A stretch of 37,934 bases of DNA from positions 1 to 37,934 of the forward strand of contig JAQCJP010000006.1 of the NCBI GenBank assembly GCA_027592945.1, in the 5' to 3' direction. Below, one piece after another: positions 9,391 to 17,235 of this stretch. The position numbers were made by a program, and so were the translations under genes. The stretch is from Planctomycetota bacterium. Lineage in GTDB: Bacteria > Planctomycetota > Planctomycetia > Pirellulales > UBA1268. The stretch's first letter is position 1; each line of letters begins with the position of its first letter. Below the pieces are notes generated by a model. It did not search any database and had not been told where the DNA came from. It was given only the letters and a program-made list of their open reading frames with translations.

Positions 9391-10611
9391 ATGGCGGAGA
9401 GACGACGCGACCGGAGGGTGACGACCGGCCTCGATCGGCTGGTGGCCCAGGACTTCGACCAGCTCCGGGGCCGCCGCGTCGGCCTGGTGACGCACTCCGC
9501 CGCGATCGACGCCCGCTACCGCGATGCCGCCGGCCACCTGGCCGCGGCCCCGGGCGTGCGGCTGGTGGCGATCTTCGGCCCTGAGCATGGCCTGCAGGGA
9601 CAGGCCCAAGACCTGGAAGCCGTACTGGAAGCGGTGCCGGACAGCCGGCCGGCGGCCCCCTCGGTCCGCCTGCACAGCCTCTACGGGGCCACGGCGGCAA
9701 GCCTCCGGCCCACGCCGGAGCAGCTGGCCGGCATCGATCTGCTGGTGGTCGACCTTCAGGATGTCGGCTGCCGGCACTACACGTTTCAGGCCACGATGAA
9801 ATACTGCCTCGAGGCCGCCGCGGACCTCGCCCTCGAAGTCCTCGTGCTCGACCGGCCAAACCCGATCGGCGGCCTGGCGGTGGAGGGCCCTCGTCTTCAG
9901 CCGGGCTACGAGAGCTTCGTCGGGGCTCACGACATACCCATCCGGCACGGGCTGACGATGGGCGAGCTCGCTCTTCTCTACCAGGAAGACCTCGTTGCCG
10001 CGGGGAAAACGGTGGCGTTGGAGGTGCTGCCCTGCGGCGACTGGGACCGCGGAATGTGGTTCGATGAGACGGGCCTGCCGTGGGTGATGCCCTCGCCCAA
10101 CATGCCCTCGCTCGACACCGCGACGGTCTATCCGGGGCAGTGCCTCCTCGAGGGCACGAACCTCAGCGAGGGCCGGGGCACGACCCGTCCCTTCGAGCTC
10201 TGCGGGGCCCCCTGGCTCGAACCGGAGGCGTGTGCCGCGACCTTGAACGCCACCGGGCTGCCGGGGGTGACCTTCCGGCCCGCACGGTTTCGCCCGACGT
10301 TTCAGAAACATGCCGGCGTGGACTGCGGCGGCGTGCAGCTGCACGTGGTCGACCGGGATGCCTTTCGGCCGGTGCGAACGGGCCTGGCAGTGCTGATTGC
10401 GATGCGGCGGCTCGCCCCCGAGCGGTTCGCCTGGCGGACTGAGACTTATGAGTTCGTCTCCGATCCGATCGCCATCGACCTGCTCTTCGGCTCCGATCGG
10501 GAGCGGCGAGCGATCGAGGGGGGCAGCAGCTGGGAAGCGATCGCGGCGGCTTGGGAGGCAGACGAGGCGACGTTCCAGGAACGACGGCTGCGGATCAAGC
10601 GATACGGCTAG
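9391..10611 (+). CDS. namZ: NamZ-like exo-beta-N-acetylmuramidase family (DUF1343, GH171)
   Basis: A 406-residue protein of the DUF1343/NamZ family, whose characterised members remove terminal N-acetylmuramic acid from peptidoglycan fragments. Family motifs: GLVTHSAAID (31-40), IFGPEHGLQGQ (61-71), DLQDVGCRHYTF (121-132), VLDRPNPIGG (152-161), MPSPNMPSLDTATVYPG (233-249) and GTNLSEGRGTTRPFE (255-269). I prefer ATG 9391 because GAGG lies ten bases upstream; ATG 9370 is also in frame but has no such site. No signal peptide is visible from either start, whereas known NamZ enzymes act outside the cell, so a cytoplasmic role in recycling muropeptides is possible. It lies 70 bp after dihydropyrimidinase on the same strand. 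Link to pyrimidine breakdown is unclear, though MurNAc recycling is a carbon/nitrogen salvage route. Confidence 0.85.
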   Translation: MAERRRDRRVTTGLDRLVAQDFDQLRGRRVGLVTHSAAIDARYRDAAGHLAAAPGVRLVAIFGPEHGLQGQAQDLEAVLEAVPDSRPAAPSVRLHSLYGATAASLRPTPEQLAGIDLLVVDLQDVGCRHYTFQATMKYCLEAAADLALEVLVLDRPNPIGGLAVEGPRLQPGYESFVGAHDIPIRHGLTMGELALLYQEDLVAAGKTVALEVLPCGDWDRGMWFDETGLPWVMPSPNMPSLDTATVYPGQCLLEGTNLSEGRGTTRPFELCGAPWLEPEACAATLNATGLPGVTFRPARFRPTFQKHAGVDCGGVQLHVVDRDAFRPVRTGLAVLIAMRRLAPERFAWRTETYEFVSDPIAIDLLFGSDRERRAIEGGSSWEAIAAAWEADEATFQERRLRIKRYG

Positions 10612-10825
10612 CCGCCAGTCGGGCGGAGAACGGCCAGGCAGTCGGGGCCTCGCAGACCCGCCCCGGCTGTCCAGTCGGCACGACGGGCAGGACGCCTCCG
10701 CTCGGCCCGGTCACAGCCAGGAACGCACCGGGCTCGATCGCCAGGGAGACATTGTCGAGGGCGCGCGCGTCGCCGGCGAGGTAGATCCGACTCACCCCCT
10801 CCACGCTCACCACGGGCGGGCCCAT
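10595..10825 (-). pseudogene. N-terminal remnant of an ABC transporter ATPase (LolD/MacB type)
   Basis: Minus-strand translation begins MGPPVVSVEGVSRIYLAG, then DARALDNVSLAIEPGAFLAV, then TGPSGG. This is the first strand region of an ABC ATPase of the lipoprotein/macrolide exporter class, ending inside the Walker A motif, where GPSGSGKST would be expected. The sequence then turns into VLPVVPTGQPGRVCEAP, with no Walker A lysine, Q-loop, signature or Walker B. It is therefore a truncated gene of about 40 recognisable codons, with homology roughly 10703-10825. It overlaps the end of the namZ-like gene region on the opposite strand and sits between two intact + strand genes. Confidence 0.65.
10612..10626 (+). 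terminator. short hairpin directly after the namZ-like stop codon
   Basis: CCGCC (10612-10616) and GGCGG (10622-10626) are inverted repeats with a 5-nt loop, immediately behind the TAG stop. There is no T run, so termination strength is doubtful. Confidence 0.3.
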
Positions 10826-10911
10826 CGCAGTCTTTTGTCTTGATTCCACGATTCGGTTTCGGGAGGATTGGGGTCTGTGGAGGTGGTCACGCCCCGCTGG
10901 AGGCCCACCGT

Positions 10912-11820
10912 ATGCATCTGCGGCCAGAACGTCCTGCGACTCCGCGTCGACGCGACCGAATGTCGCTCGTCGCGGTGCTGATCGCCCTGGCCTGGCCCGC
11001 TCTCGGGGTCGCCGCGGAGCGTCCGGCAGGCGAGCCGCTGCCGGTGATTCCGCCCGGCACCATCGTCGACGAGCCTACCGCTGCCCGGTTCAACCGCGTG
11101 ATCCTGCTGGCGGTCTCGCGGATCGCCCGCGGCGACACCGAGTCGGTGCCGCTGACGATCCGTGAACGCGTGCCGCTTTTTACCCTCGCCCTGCTGGCGA
11201 CGGTCGTGCCGGGGCGTGAGCACCATCCCCACCGTCTCGTCGAAATCGGCGCGGGCTACGCCCTGCCGATCGATGGCCAGCTCACGGTGGTTTCGGCCAA
11301 CAGCCCGCCGGCCCAGGCCAACCTCGACTTCATGGGCCGACAGGTGCTTTTCGAGAACGGTCGGAACCTCTCGGCTCTGACCTGCGTCGTCGCCACCGAC
11401 ACGTTGCAGGTGGTCGATGTCGAGGCGATCGTCTGGCGAGACGGCCGCCATGCCGACGTCGTGATGCGACACTTCATCTGGGTTGATCCGACCACAGGCG
11501 AGTGTTCGGCCTGTGTCTGGCTCCTCGAGGAGGACGCCGCGGGCGGCTGGCGGGCCACTGCCGACCGGCCCCGCTGGGTGCGTCCTGGCACTCGCGAGGA
11601 CCGGGCAATCCATGTCGATGCCGGGAAGTTCTTTCTCGGTATTCCGACGCGGGAGGCCTTCGCCCTGGTCGATCTTCCACCGGGTGAACCGATCGAATGG
11701 TCCGATTCGCTCCGAGCGATCGCGGCCGCGCCGGCCTACGCCCCGGCCGACGTGACCCGGCTCGCTGCCGAGATCAACGCCTCCCTGGAAACGCTTCGCC
11801 GCCGGCCTCTGGTCCCGTAG
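10912..11820 (+). CDS. secreted hypothetical protein
   Basis: A 302-residue protein that I do not recognise. It begins with a long basic n-region (RPERPATPRRRDR), a hydrophobic core (SLVAVLIALAWPALGVAAE) and a likely signal-peptidase site near AAE, so it is probably exported. The mature part mixes beta-strand-like segments (ALTCVVATDTLQVVDVEAIV, ADVVMRHFIWVDPTTGECSA) with a C-terminal helix. ATG 10912 is favoured by GGAGG eight bases upstream; ATG 10960 would keep only the hydrophobic core. Codon use and GC match genuine genes of the window, and no competing frame looks better. It is convergent with the GH92 gene, 101 bp away. No enzyme motif is visible. Confidence 0.65.
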   Translation: MHLRPERPATPRRRDRMSLVAVLIALAWPALGVAAERPAGEPLPVIPPGTIVDEPTAARFNRVILLAVSRIARGDTESVPLTIRERVPLFTLALLATVVPGREHHPHRLVEIGAGYALPIDGQLTVVSANSPPAQANLDFMGRQVLFENGRNLSALTCVVATDTLQVVDVEAIVWRDGRHADVVMRHFIWVDPTTGECSACVWLLEEDAAGGWRATADRPRWVRPGTREDRAIHVDAGKFFLGIPTREAFALVDLPPGEPIEWSDSLRAIAAAPAYAPADVTRLAAEINASLETLRRRPLVP

Positions 11821-11856
11821 CATCCACCGCTCGTGCAGCCGCCGCATCCATGCGAA

Positions 11857-11882
11857 ACCGGGCCGCGGGATTCTGCCCCGGT
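11857..11882. terminator. hairpin between convergent genes
   Basis: ACCGGG (11857-11862) and CCCGGT (11877-11882) are inverted repeats with a 14-nt loop, in the 101-bp gap between the convergent hypothetical and GH92 genes. Placement fits a two-way terminator, but the stem is only 6 bp and there is no U tract. Confidence 0.25.
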
Positions 11883-11921
11883 GCCCCGGAGGCCTGGCCG
11901 AGAGCCCGGGAACCAGGCGAG

Positions 11922-14198
11922 CTAGTCTGACATCACGACCGACCTGGGTCGGTCGTCTGGTCCACTGCCGAACGCTGTGTTGGGCGTCGGCCCCATCACA
12001 AACCGTAGCGTACCACCGGCCACGATATCGGGATGGGTGATATACGACTTGCTGTAGGGCTGGCCATTCAGCTCCACCGATTGGATGTAGCAGTTTTCGG
12101 GGCCGTTGTTCTCCGCGGTGATGGCGAATGTCCTCCCATCGGGCAGGTTGATCGTCGCCTTGTTGACCAGGGGGCTGCCGAAGACGTAGACGCCCGCCGC
12201 CGGGTTGACCGGATAGATGCCCAGCGCCGAAAAGACGTACCAGGCTGACATCTGGCCGCAGTCCTCGTTGCCCGAGAGGCCGTCTGGCTGATCCGAGTAG
12301 AGGGTGGTGAGGATCTCTCGCACGAGCCTGGCGGTCTTCCACTGCTGCCCGGCGAAGGCGTAGAGATAGGTGGTGTGGTGCCCAGGTTCGTTGCCGTGGG
12401 CATACTGCCCGATCAGCCCGGAGATGTCGGCCGACGCGGCCTCGCTCTTGACCGACTCGACGGAGAAGAGTTTGTCGAGCTTGTCACAGAAGGGCTCGTC
12501 GCCGCCGAGCAGTTCGATCAGGCCCTCGGGATCGTGGGGCACGAGCCACAGGTATTGCCAGCCGTTCCCCTCGCAGTAATCGTCGCGACGGTGTGCGGAC
12601 ACCACGGGGTCGAACGGCTCCCGCCACGTGCCGTCGGCAAGTTTGCCCCGCATAAATTTTGTTTCGGGATCGAAGTACTCCCGATACGCCTTCGCCCGCC
12701 CGGAGAAGTACTCGTAGTCATCCCGTTTGCCAAGCGCCTTGGCCATCTGGGCGATGCACCAGTCGTCGATGGCATACTCCATTGCCTTGGCGACCGACTC
12801 GCCCTCCTTGTCGGCGGGGATGTAGCCGATCGTCTTGATGTATTCGAGGCCGCGATCGTCACGCATCGCAGAACTTCTGATTGCCTCGTAGGCCCGCTCC
12901 GGGTCGGCTTCGAGCAGACCCTTGAAGTAGGCGTCGACCACCACCGGTACGGCGTGGTATCCGACCATCGTGTCGGTTTCGTTGGCCATCAGGTGCCAGA
13001 CCGGCAGTTTGCCCTGCTGGTCGCGGATGGCGAGCATCGTCTGAATGAAGTGGCCGACACGCTCCGGCTGCGTGAGTGTGAACAGCGGGTGCGCCGCGCG
13101 GTATGTATCCCACAGCGAAAAGATCGTATAGGTGTCGAACTGTGCATTGCGATAAACCTTCCCGTCGGCGCCGCGGTAGTCGCCGTTGCGGTCGTTGAAC
13201 AGCGTTGGAGCGATCATCGTGTGGTACAGCGCGGTGTAGAAGATCCGCTTCGTCCGGTCATCGGCCTGGATCTGGATGCGGCCGAGCTCTTCGTTCCAGG
13301 CGGCCTTGGCCGCGACGGCGACGGCATCAAAATCGGCGTTACCAGCCTCCGCCTCGAGATTCGCCAGCGCATTCTCCTCACTCACCGGCGACACGCCGAC
13401 CCGCACCAACACCTCGCCCGGCGAGCCTTCGTACGTGCCCATGGCCCGCAGCCCGCGGCCCTTGGCTGCGGCGGTCGTGGCGGCGGCCGCCCCTTCCCCA
13501 ACTTCCCTGTCACCGAGGAAGATGCGAAACTCAGCGAATGGCTTGGATGACTTGAGCGCAAAGTAGACCCGCTGATCCTTCGCCCAGCCCTTCGACCGGC
13601 GGGAGCCGACGACCGTCGATCCATCGACCCGGCGGATCTTCGTCTCCAAGGCACGACCAGCCCCATTCTCGAACTCGAGATCGATCGCCAGGCGAGCAGG
13701 CTTGTCGGCAGGGTAGCGGAAGCGGTGCAGGCCGACTCGCTCTGTGGCGGTCAGTTCGACGTGCACGTCGTGATCAAGGAGATCGACCGAATAAAAACCG
13801 GGGCGGACCTGTTCCCGGTCGTGGGTGTAGCGGCTGGCATACCCCGCGTCGGGATCCTTGAGCGAGCCGGGGCCGGTCACCAGCCGACCGGTATAGGGCA
13901 TCAGCACGATGTCGCCCAGATCGGCGATCCCTGTGCCGCTAAGGTGCAGCTGCGAGAAGCCCACGAGAATGCTCTCGGAGTAGTGGTAGCCCGAGCACCA
14001 GTCCCAGCCCTGGTGGAAGTTCGTCGGCCCGACCTGCACGGCACCAAACGGCACGCTGGCACCGACGAATACGTGGCCATGTCCGCCGGACCCGATCAAG
14101 GGATCGACGAGACGAGCCACGTCTTCCGCCTCGCACGAAAAAGCAACAACCCCCATCAAGATTGCCAGAAGCCAGGCAGCACGCGGAGAGCAGTTCAT
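11922..14198 (-). CDS. GH92 family alpha-mannosidase, exported
   Basis: A 758-residue exo-alpha-mannosidase of family GH92, Ca-dependent enzymes that trim mannose from N-glycans and mannans. A signal peptide (AAWLLAILMGVVAFSCEAED) precedes DVARLVDPLIGSGGHGHVF, the usual family start. Further signatures: FSQLHLSGTGIADLGD (about 81-96), the central helical barrel with FSLWDTYRAAHPLFTL, GNEPGHHTTYLYAFAGQQWK, and near the end NEDCGQMSAWYVFSALGIYP. Length is normal for the family. It is the last gene of a co-directional set, 39 bp behind the ROK kinase, itself overlapping a FucP-like permease. Together they can liberate, import and phosphorylate a hexose such as mannose. No strong Shine-Dalgarno sequence precedes the ATG; a palindrome occupies that place. 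The linkage cleaved (alpha-1,2, 1,3, 1,4 or 1,6) cannot be assigned by eye. Confidence 0.92.
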   Translation of the reverse strand: MNCSPRAAWLLAILMGVVAFSCEAEDVARLVDPLIGSGGHGHVFVGASVPFGAVQVGPTNFHQGWDWCSGYHYSESILVGFSQLHLSGTGIADLGDIVLMPYTGRLVTGPGSLKDPDAGYASRYTHDREQVRPGFYSVDLLDHDVHVELTATERVGLHRFRYPADKPARLAIDLEFENGAGRALETKIRRVDGSTVVGSRRSKGWAKDQRVYFALKSSKPFAEFRIFLGDREVGEGAAAATTAAAKGRGLRAMGTYEGSPGEVLVRVGVSPVSEENALANLEAEAGNADFDAVAVAAKAAWNEELGRIQIQADDRTKRIFYTALYHTMIAPTLFNDRNGDYRGADGKVYRNAQFDTYTIFSLWDTYRAAHPLFTLTQPERVGHFIQTMLAIRDQQGKLPVWHLMANETDTMVGYHAVPVVVDAYFKGLLEADPERAYEAIRSSAMRDDRGLEYIKTIGYIPADKEGESVAKAMEYAIDDWCIAQMAKALGKRDDYEYFSGRAKAYREYFDPETKFMRGKLADGTWREPFDPVVSAHRRDDYCEGNGWQYLWLVPHDPEGLIELLGGDEPFCDKLDKLFSVESVKSEAASADISGLIGQYAHGNEPGHHTTYLYAFAGQQWKTARLVREILTTLYSDQPDGLSGNEDCGQMSAWYVFSALGIYPVNPAAGVYVFGSPLVNKATINLPDGRTFAITAENNGPENCYIQSVELNGQPYSKSYITHPDIVAGGTLRFVMGPTPNTAFGSGPDDRPRSVVMSD

Positions 14199-14199
14199 T

Positions 14200-14224
14200 G
14201 GTATCGGTCTCTCGAGAGGTATCG
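14200..14224. repeat. palindrome flanked by direct repeats before the GH92 start
   Basis: CTCTCGAGAG (14209-14218) is a perfect 10-bp palindrome, flanked by direct repeats GGTATCG at 14200-14206 and 14218-14224. It fills most of the 39-bp gap between the ROK and GH92 genes, just upstream of the GH92 ATG. It could be an operator, or a hairpin affecting GH92 translation. Function is inferred from position only. Confidence 0.35.
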
Positions 14225-14237
14225 TGGAACAGTTGGC

Positions 14238-15344
14238 TCAGAGTTGATCGAGGGCAAAGGCGCAGGCTCCGACGGCGACCGCGCGGCTTGCCCCGAGCGC
14301 AGAGATGCCCACACCGACTCGTTTGCGAGGGTCGGTGATCACCGTGCGGCTGGAGTTCGGAATCGCGATAGCCTGGGTATCGCCGTGGAGAAACTCCCGC
14401 CGCTGAACAGGATCACCCAGGTCGTAGGCATCCTGAATCAGCCGAGCCGTCTGGCTCCCGTCAGAGCGGCCGATCGTGCCATTGAGCTCCGCCATGGCCC
14501 TCGGCAGGAACAATGGCGCTGCTCCCGCCAGGCCACCACCGATCACGGCCAGACCGTCGATGAGTGTCAGAACATTCGCCAGGACGTCGCCAACCACTTC
14601 GCCCAGTGTCTCGAACGCCTGCCGGGCGGCCCGCGAATCTCCCTCAATCTGGCCGGTCGCGATGTCGTAGATGTCCTTGGGTGAGAGGTCGTCCGCGGCC
14701 AGACCGGCGGCCGCGGCATAGGCGGAGCGAACTGCGCGGATGCTGGCCCCCTCCTCGGCGAAACAATCATTCCGCACCTTGTTTCGCAACAGCCAGAACT
14801 CTCCTCCCGCCGAGTTGTCGCCCGTCACCAGTCGACCGTCGATGACGATGCCGCCCCCCAGGCCGGTGCCGAGCGTCAGCCCGACAAGGTTGCGGTACCG
14901 CTTGGGGCTGCCGGCGGATTCCAGTTCACGGTTGATCGTCGGCAGGAGGCCGGCGATCGTCTCCCCGTAGGCAAAGAGGTCGCCGTCATTGTTCAGGAAC
15001 ACGGGCACCCCGAACCGTTCCTCAAGCAGCGGCCCGACCGCGACGCCCCCGCGATAGGCGGGCAGGTTGCCAACGTTGAAGATCACGCCTTTCGGATAAT
15101 CCGCCGGCCCGGGGAAGGCGAAGCTGATGGCGGCAGGCGACTCATCGATCTGGGTAATCAGTGTCTCGAAGCCGGCAACCAGATTCCGTAGGCTTGCGTC
15201 GAGATTCTCCGGTTCGGCAGGCAGCGTCACCGACCCGCCGATCGGCTGACCGTGCCGCATCGCGGAGAAGACGAAGTTGGTCCCACCGGCGTCGAGCGTC
15301 AGGACCACCCGCGGATCACTGGCAAGCGCCGCCTCCGTGATCAT
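14238..15344 (-). CDS. ROK family sugar kinase
   Basis: A 368-residue cytoplasmic ROK kinase that would phosphorylate a hexose with ATP. The phosphate-binding loop DAGGTN is at 18-23, the catalytic aspartate D120 lies in NNDGDLFAYGE, the second ATP-binding motif GTGLGGG is at 159-165, and sugar-contact GGE is at 180-182. The usual ROK zinc motif (CxCGxxGCxE) is absent; the equivalent region reads RNDCFAEEGAS, as in a zinc-less subgroup. No DNA-binding domain precedes the kinase, so it is an enzyme rather than a ROK repressor. ATG 15344 is preceded by AGGAGG and overlaps the permease stop by 4 bp (ATGA), so translation is coupled. The longer frame upstream lies inside the permease gene. Sugar identity (mannose, glucose or fructose) is not determined. 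Confidence 0.88.
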   Translation of the reverse strand: MITEAALASDPRVVLTLDAGGTNFVFSAMRHGQPIGGSVTLPAEPENLDASLRNLVAGFETLITQIDESPAAISFAFPGPADYPKGVIFNVGNLPAYRGGVAVGPLLEERFGVPVFLNNDGDLFAYGETIAGLLPTINRELESAGSPKRYRNLVGLTLGTGLGGGIVIDGRLVTGDNSAGGEFWLLRNKVRNDCFAEEGASIRAVRSAYAAAAGLAADDLSPKDIYDIATGQIEGDSRAARQAFETLGEVVGDVLANVLTLIDGLAVIGGGLAGAAPLFLPRAMAELNGTIGRSDGSQTARLIQDAYDLGDPVQRREFLHGDTQAIAIPNSSRTVITDPRKRVGVGISALGASRAVAVGACAFALDQL

Positions 15345-16831
15345 GTCGACCCTCCTGCGGCGGCAACCCGGCGGTGGCTCCACCAGCCGTAATAGGCGAT
15401 GTACAGGTAACAGGGAACCACCGTCAGGAACGCCGAGCGAATGCCGACCGCATCGCCGACGGCACCCATCAGGAGCGGCAGCAGAGCCCCGCCGACGATC
15501 ATCATGACCAGGAGTGAGGAGCCCTGCGACGTATGCTCGCCGAGGTCGTCGATCGCCAGCGTGAAGATGTTCGACCACATGATCGAGTTAAAGAGCCCCG
15601 TTCCGAGGGCTACCCACATCGCGACCCGGCCGGTTGAGAACACCGCGAGGACCAGCAGCACGCAGAGGACCATCGAAAACAAGGCCAGCACCGCCGGCGG
15701 CTTGCCGCGGGCGATGGCAAAAGCCCCGAGGCAAAGCGCGATCATCAGCACGAAGGGCCAGAGTTCCACGATCGGCAGGAAGCGGGCCTGCAACTGGCCG
15801 TCCTCGAATCGCAGGGCAGTCACGACGTAGATGATGCCCAGGAGAACCGCGGCTGTCACCAGGATCAGCACGGGCTTGCGAGCCGGTTGCGAGGTGTGGG
15901 CCATGGCGATCGCGCCGCACAGACGACCGATCATCGCCCCGCCCCAGTAGAAGGCGAGGTACAGGCTGGCGATGCCTTCCGACCAGCCCATCACGGCCGG
16001 GTCGCCCATAAAGCTCACGAGGTAGCTCCCAATCGCCACCTCGCCCCCGACGTACATGAAGATCGCCACCATGCCGAGCCTCAGTTGCGGGAAACCCAAC
16101 GCGCTGCCGGCCCCGTCGACGGCCACGGAACGCTGCGGGTTGATCCGCGGCAAGTGGACGAACGCCATCACCACCGCCAGCGCGAGAAACATGCCTCCGT
16201 AAATCAGGTATGGAATCCGGATCGCGTCCAACGTCACTTCCCCACCCCTGGCAAAAACCTCGTAGAGCAGAAGCCCGCCGGCGACAGGGGCGAGTGTCGT
16301 CCCCAGAGAGTTCAGCCCCTGGGCGAAGTTGAGCCGCGCCGAGGCGTTCTCCGGCCTACCGAGAATCGCCGCGTAAGGGTTGGCAGCGATCTGGAGGAGC
16401 GTTACGCCCGTCGCCAGCAGGAACAGCGCTCCCAAGAAGAAGGCGTACGACTCCGAGGCGGCCGCCGGTGCGAACAGCCCGCAGCCAGCCGCGCAGATGA
16501 CCAGCGCGGCAACGATCGTACGCTGATACCCGACGCGATTGATCGGATCGCCGCCACCCACCGAGAAGGCGAAATAGATCAACGAAATGACGAAGAACGC
16601 CCCAAAAAATGCGAACTGCACGAGCCCGGCCTGAAAATAGCTCAGGTCGAAACTCGACTTGAGGAAAGGGATCAGCACGTCGTTCATGACGGTGATGAAT
16701 CCCCAGAAGAAAAAAAGTGCCGTGACGGCGACGAAAGGCCCCGTGCCATCCTGCCTTGGAGCGGCCGCTTCGTTGCGGTGCTCGCTGGGACCTTCGTTGT
16801 CGCGTTTCGACGCGGAGTCGTGACGTTCCAT
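15341..16831 (-). CDS. FHS-type MFS sugar:H+ symporter (FucP/GluP-like)
   Basis: A 496-residue inner-membrane transporter with about a dozen hydrophobic segments. The first helix reads FVAVTALFFFWGFITVMND, which with NPYAAILG and NFAQGLNSLGTTLAP is typical of the fucose/glucose/galactose permease (FHS) group. A 35-40 residue polar N-terminal tail precedes the first helix. ATG 16831 has AGGA upstream and is preferred to GTG 16864. The stop overlaps the ROK kinase start by 4 bp. In context it should import the monosaccharide freed by the GH92 enzyme and other hydrolases. The upstream neighbour on this strand is a decayed GH99-like hydrolase, so the operon may once have started with that enzyme. 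Confidence 0.9.
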   Translation of the reverse strand: MERHDSASKRDNEGPSEHRNEAAAPRQDGTGPFVAVTALFFFWGFITVMNDVLIPFLKSSFDLSYFQAGLVQFAFFGAFFVISLIYFAFSVGGGDPINRVGYQRTIVAALVICAAGCGLFAPAAASESYAFFLGALFLLATGVTLLQIAANPYAAILGRPENASARLNFAQGLNSLGTTLAPVAGGLLLYEVFARGGEVTLDAIRIPYLIYGGMFLALAVVMAFVHLPRINPQRSVAVDGAGSALGFPQLRLGMVAIFMYVGGEVAIGSYLVSFMGDPAVMGWSEGIASLYLAFYWGGAMIGRLCGAIAMAHTSQPARKPVLILVTAAVLLGIIYVVTALRFEDGQLQARFLPIVELWPFVLMIALCLGAFAIARGKPPAVLALFSMVLCVLLVLAVFSTGRVAMWVALGTGLFNSIMWSNIFTLAIDDLGEHTSQGSSLLVMMIVGGALLPLLMGAVGDAVGIRSAFLTVVPCYLYIAYYGWWSHRRVAAAGGST

Positions 16832-16860
16832 GGTTTTCCTGCCGCTTGATGCGTCTGGCC

Positions 16861-17235
16861 TCACTCGGGTCGCGGAGTCTTCGCCTGCAGCCGCCGCCGG
16901 GCGCCAACAGCCGTCGCGCCGATAATCTGCTGATCGAAAAACTTACCACGGAGGCGGGGAATCTGCTCAAGGGGCCCGCCCTTGAGATTCTTCCAACTGA
17001 AGCCCGGAAAGATGACAGGGAGGTATTCGATTCCCCGTGCGCGACACCAGGCCAGGTCGGGGGCCCACCTTGCTGAGGCGTGGGCGCTGACCTGCTCGGG
17101 CGTGCGGTATCGGCCAACCGTCCAAGGACTCACGGCCTGCGCTGAAGCGGCGATCTCCTGAAGCATCGGATCGGGCACGGCGTCGCGGGTACCGGTCCGC
17201 CAGCCCGTGAGGTCATACATCACCGCGTAGACCCG
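16861..17235 (-). pseudogene. decayed GH99/GH71-like glycoside hydrolase
   Basis: Minus-strand codons directly behind the stop of the beta-repeat PEP-CTERM gene read VYAVMYDLTGWRTGTRDAVP, then AVSPWTVGRYRTPEQV, DLAWCRARGIEYLPVIFPGF and SWKNLKGGPLEQIPRLRGKF. These are internal pieces of the secreted GH99/GH71-like family often labelled xylosidase/arabinosidase. The N-terminal part is missing. The step from AVMYDLTGW straight to RTGTRDAVPDP looks like an internal deletion. After RGKFFDQQIIGA the frame becomes non-homologous and stops at 16861, losing the rest of the barrel. The open frame (ATG 17223 possible) is 120 codons against several hundred in intact enzymes. It sits between the PEP-CTERM gene and the permease-kinase-mannosidase operon, consistent with a former enzyme of that operon. 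Confidence 0.7.

Noticed and set aside
11922-14198. Lipoprotein signal on the GH92 protein (Cys22 after VAFS)
   Set aside because: The residues before the cysteine (A-F-S) do not fit a lipobox well; an ordinary signal peptide is as likely.
14238-15578. Extended start for the ROK kinase upstream of 15344
   Set aside because: The extra 78 codons lie inside the permease gene in another frame, and ATG 15344 has an AGGAGG site.
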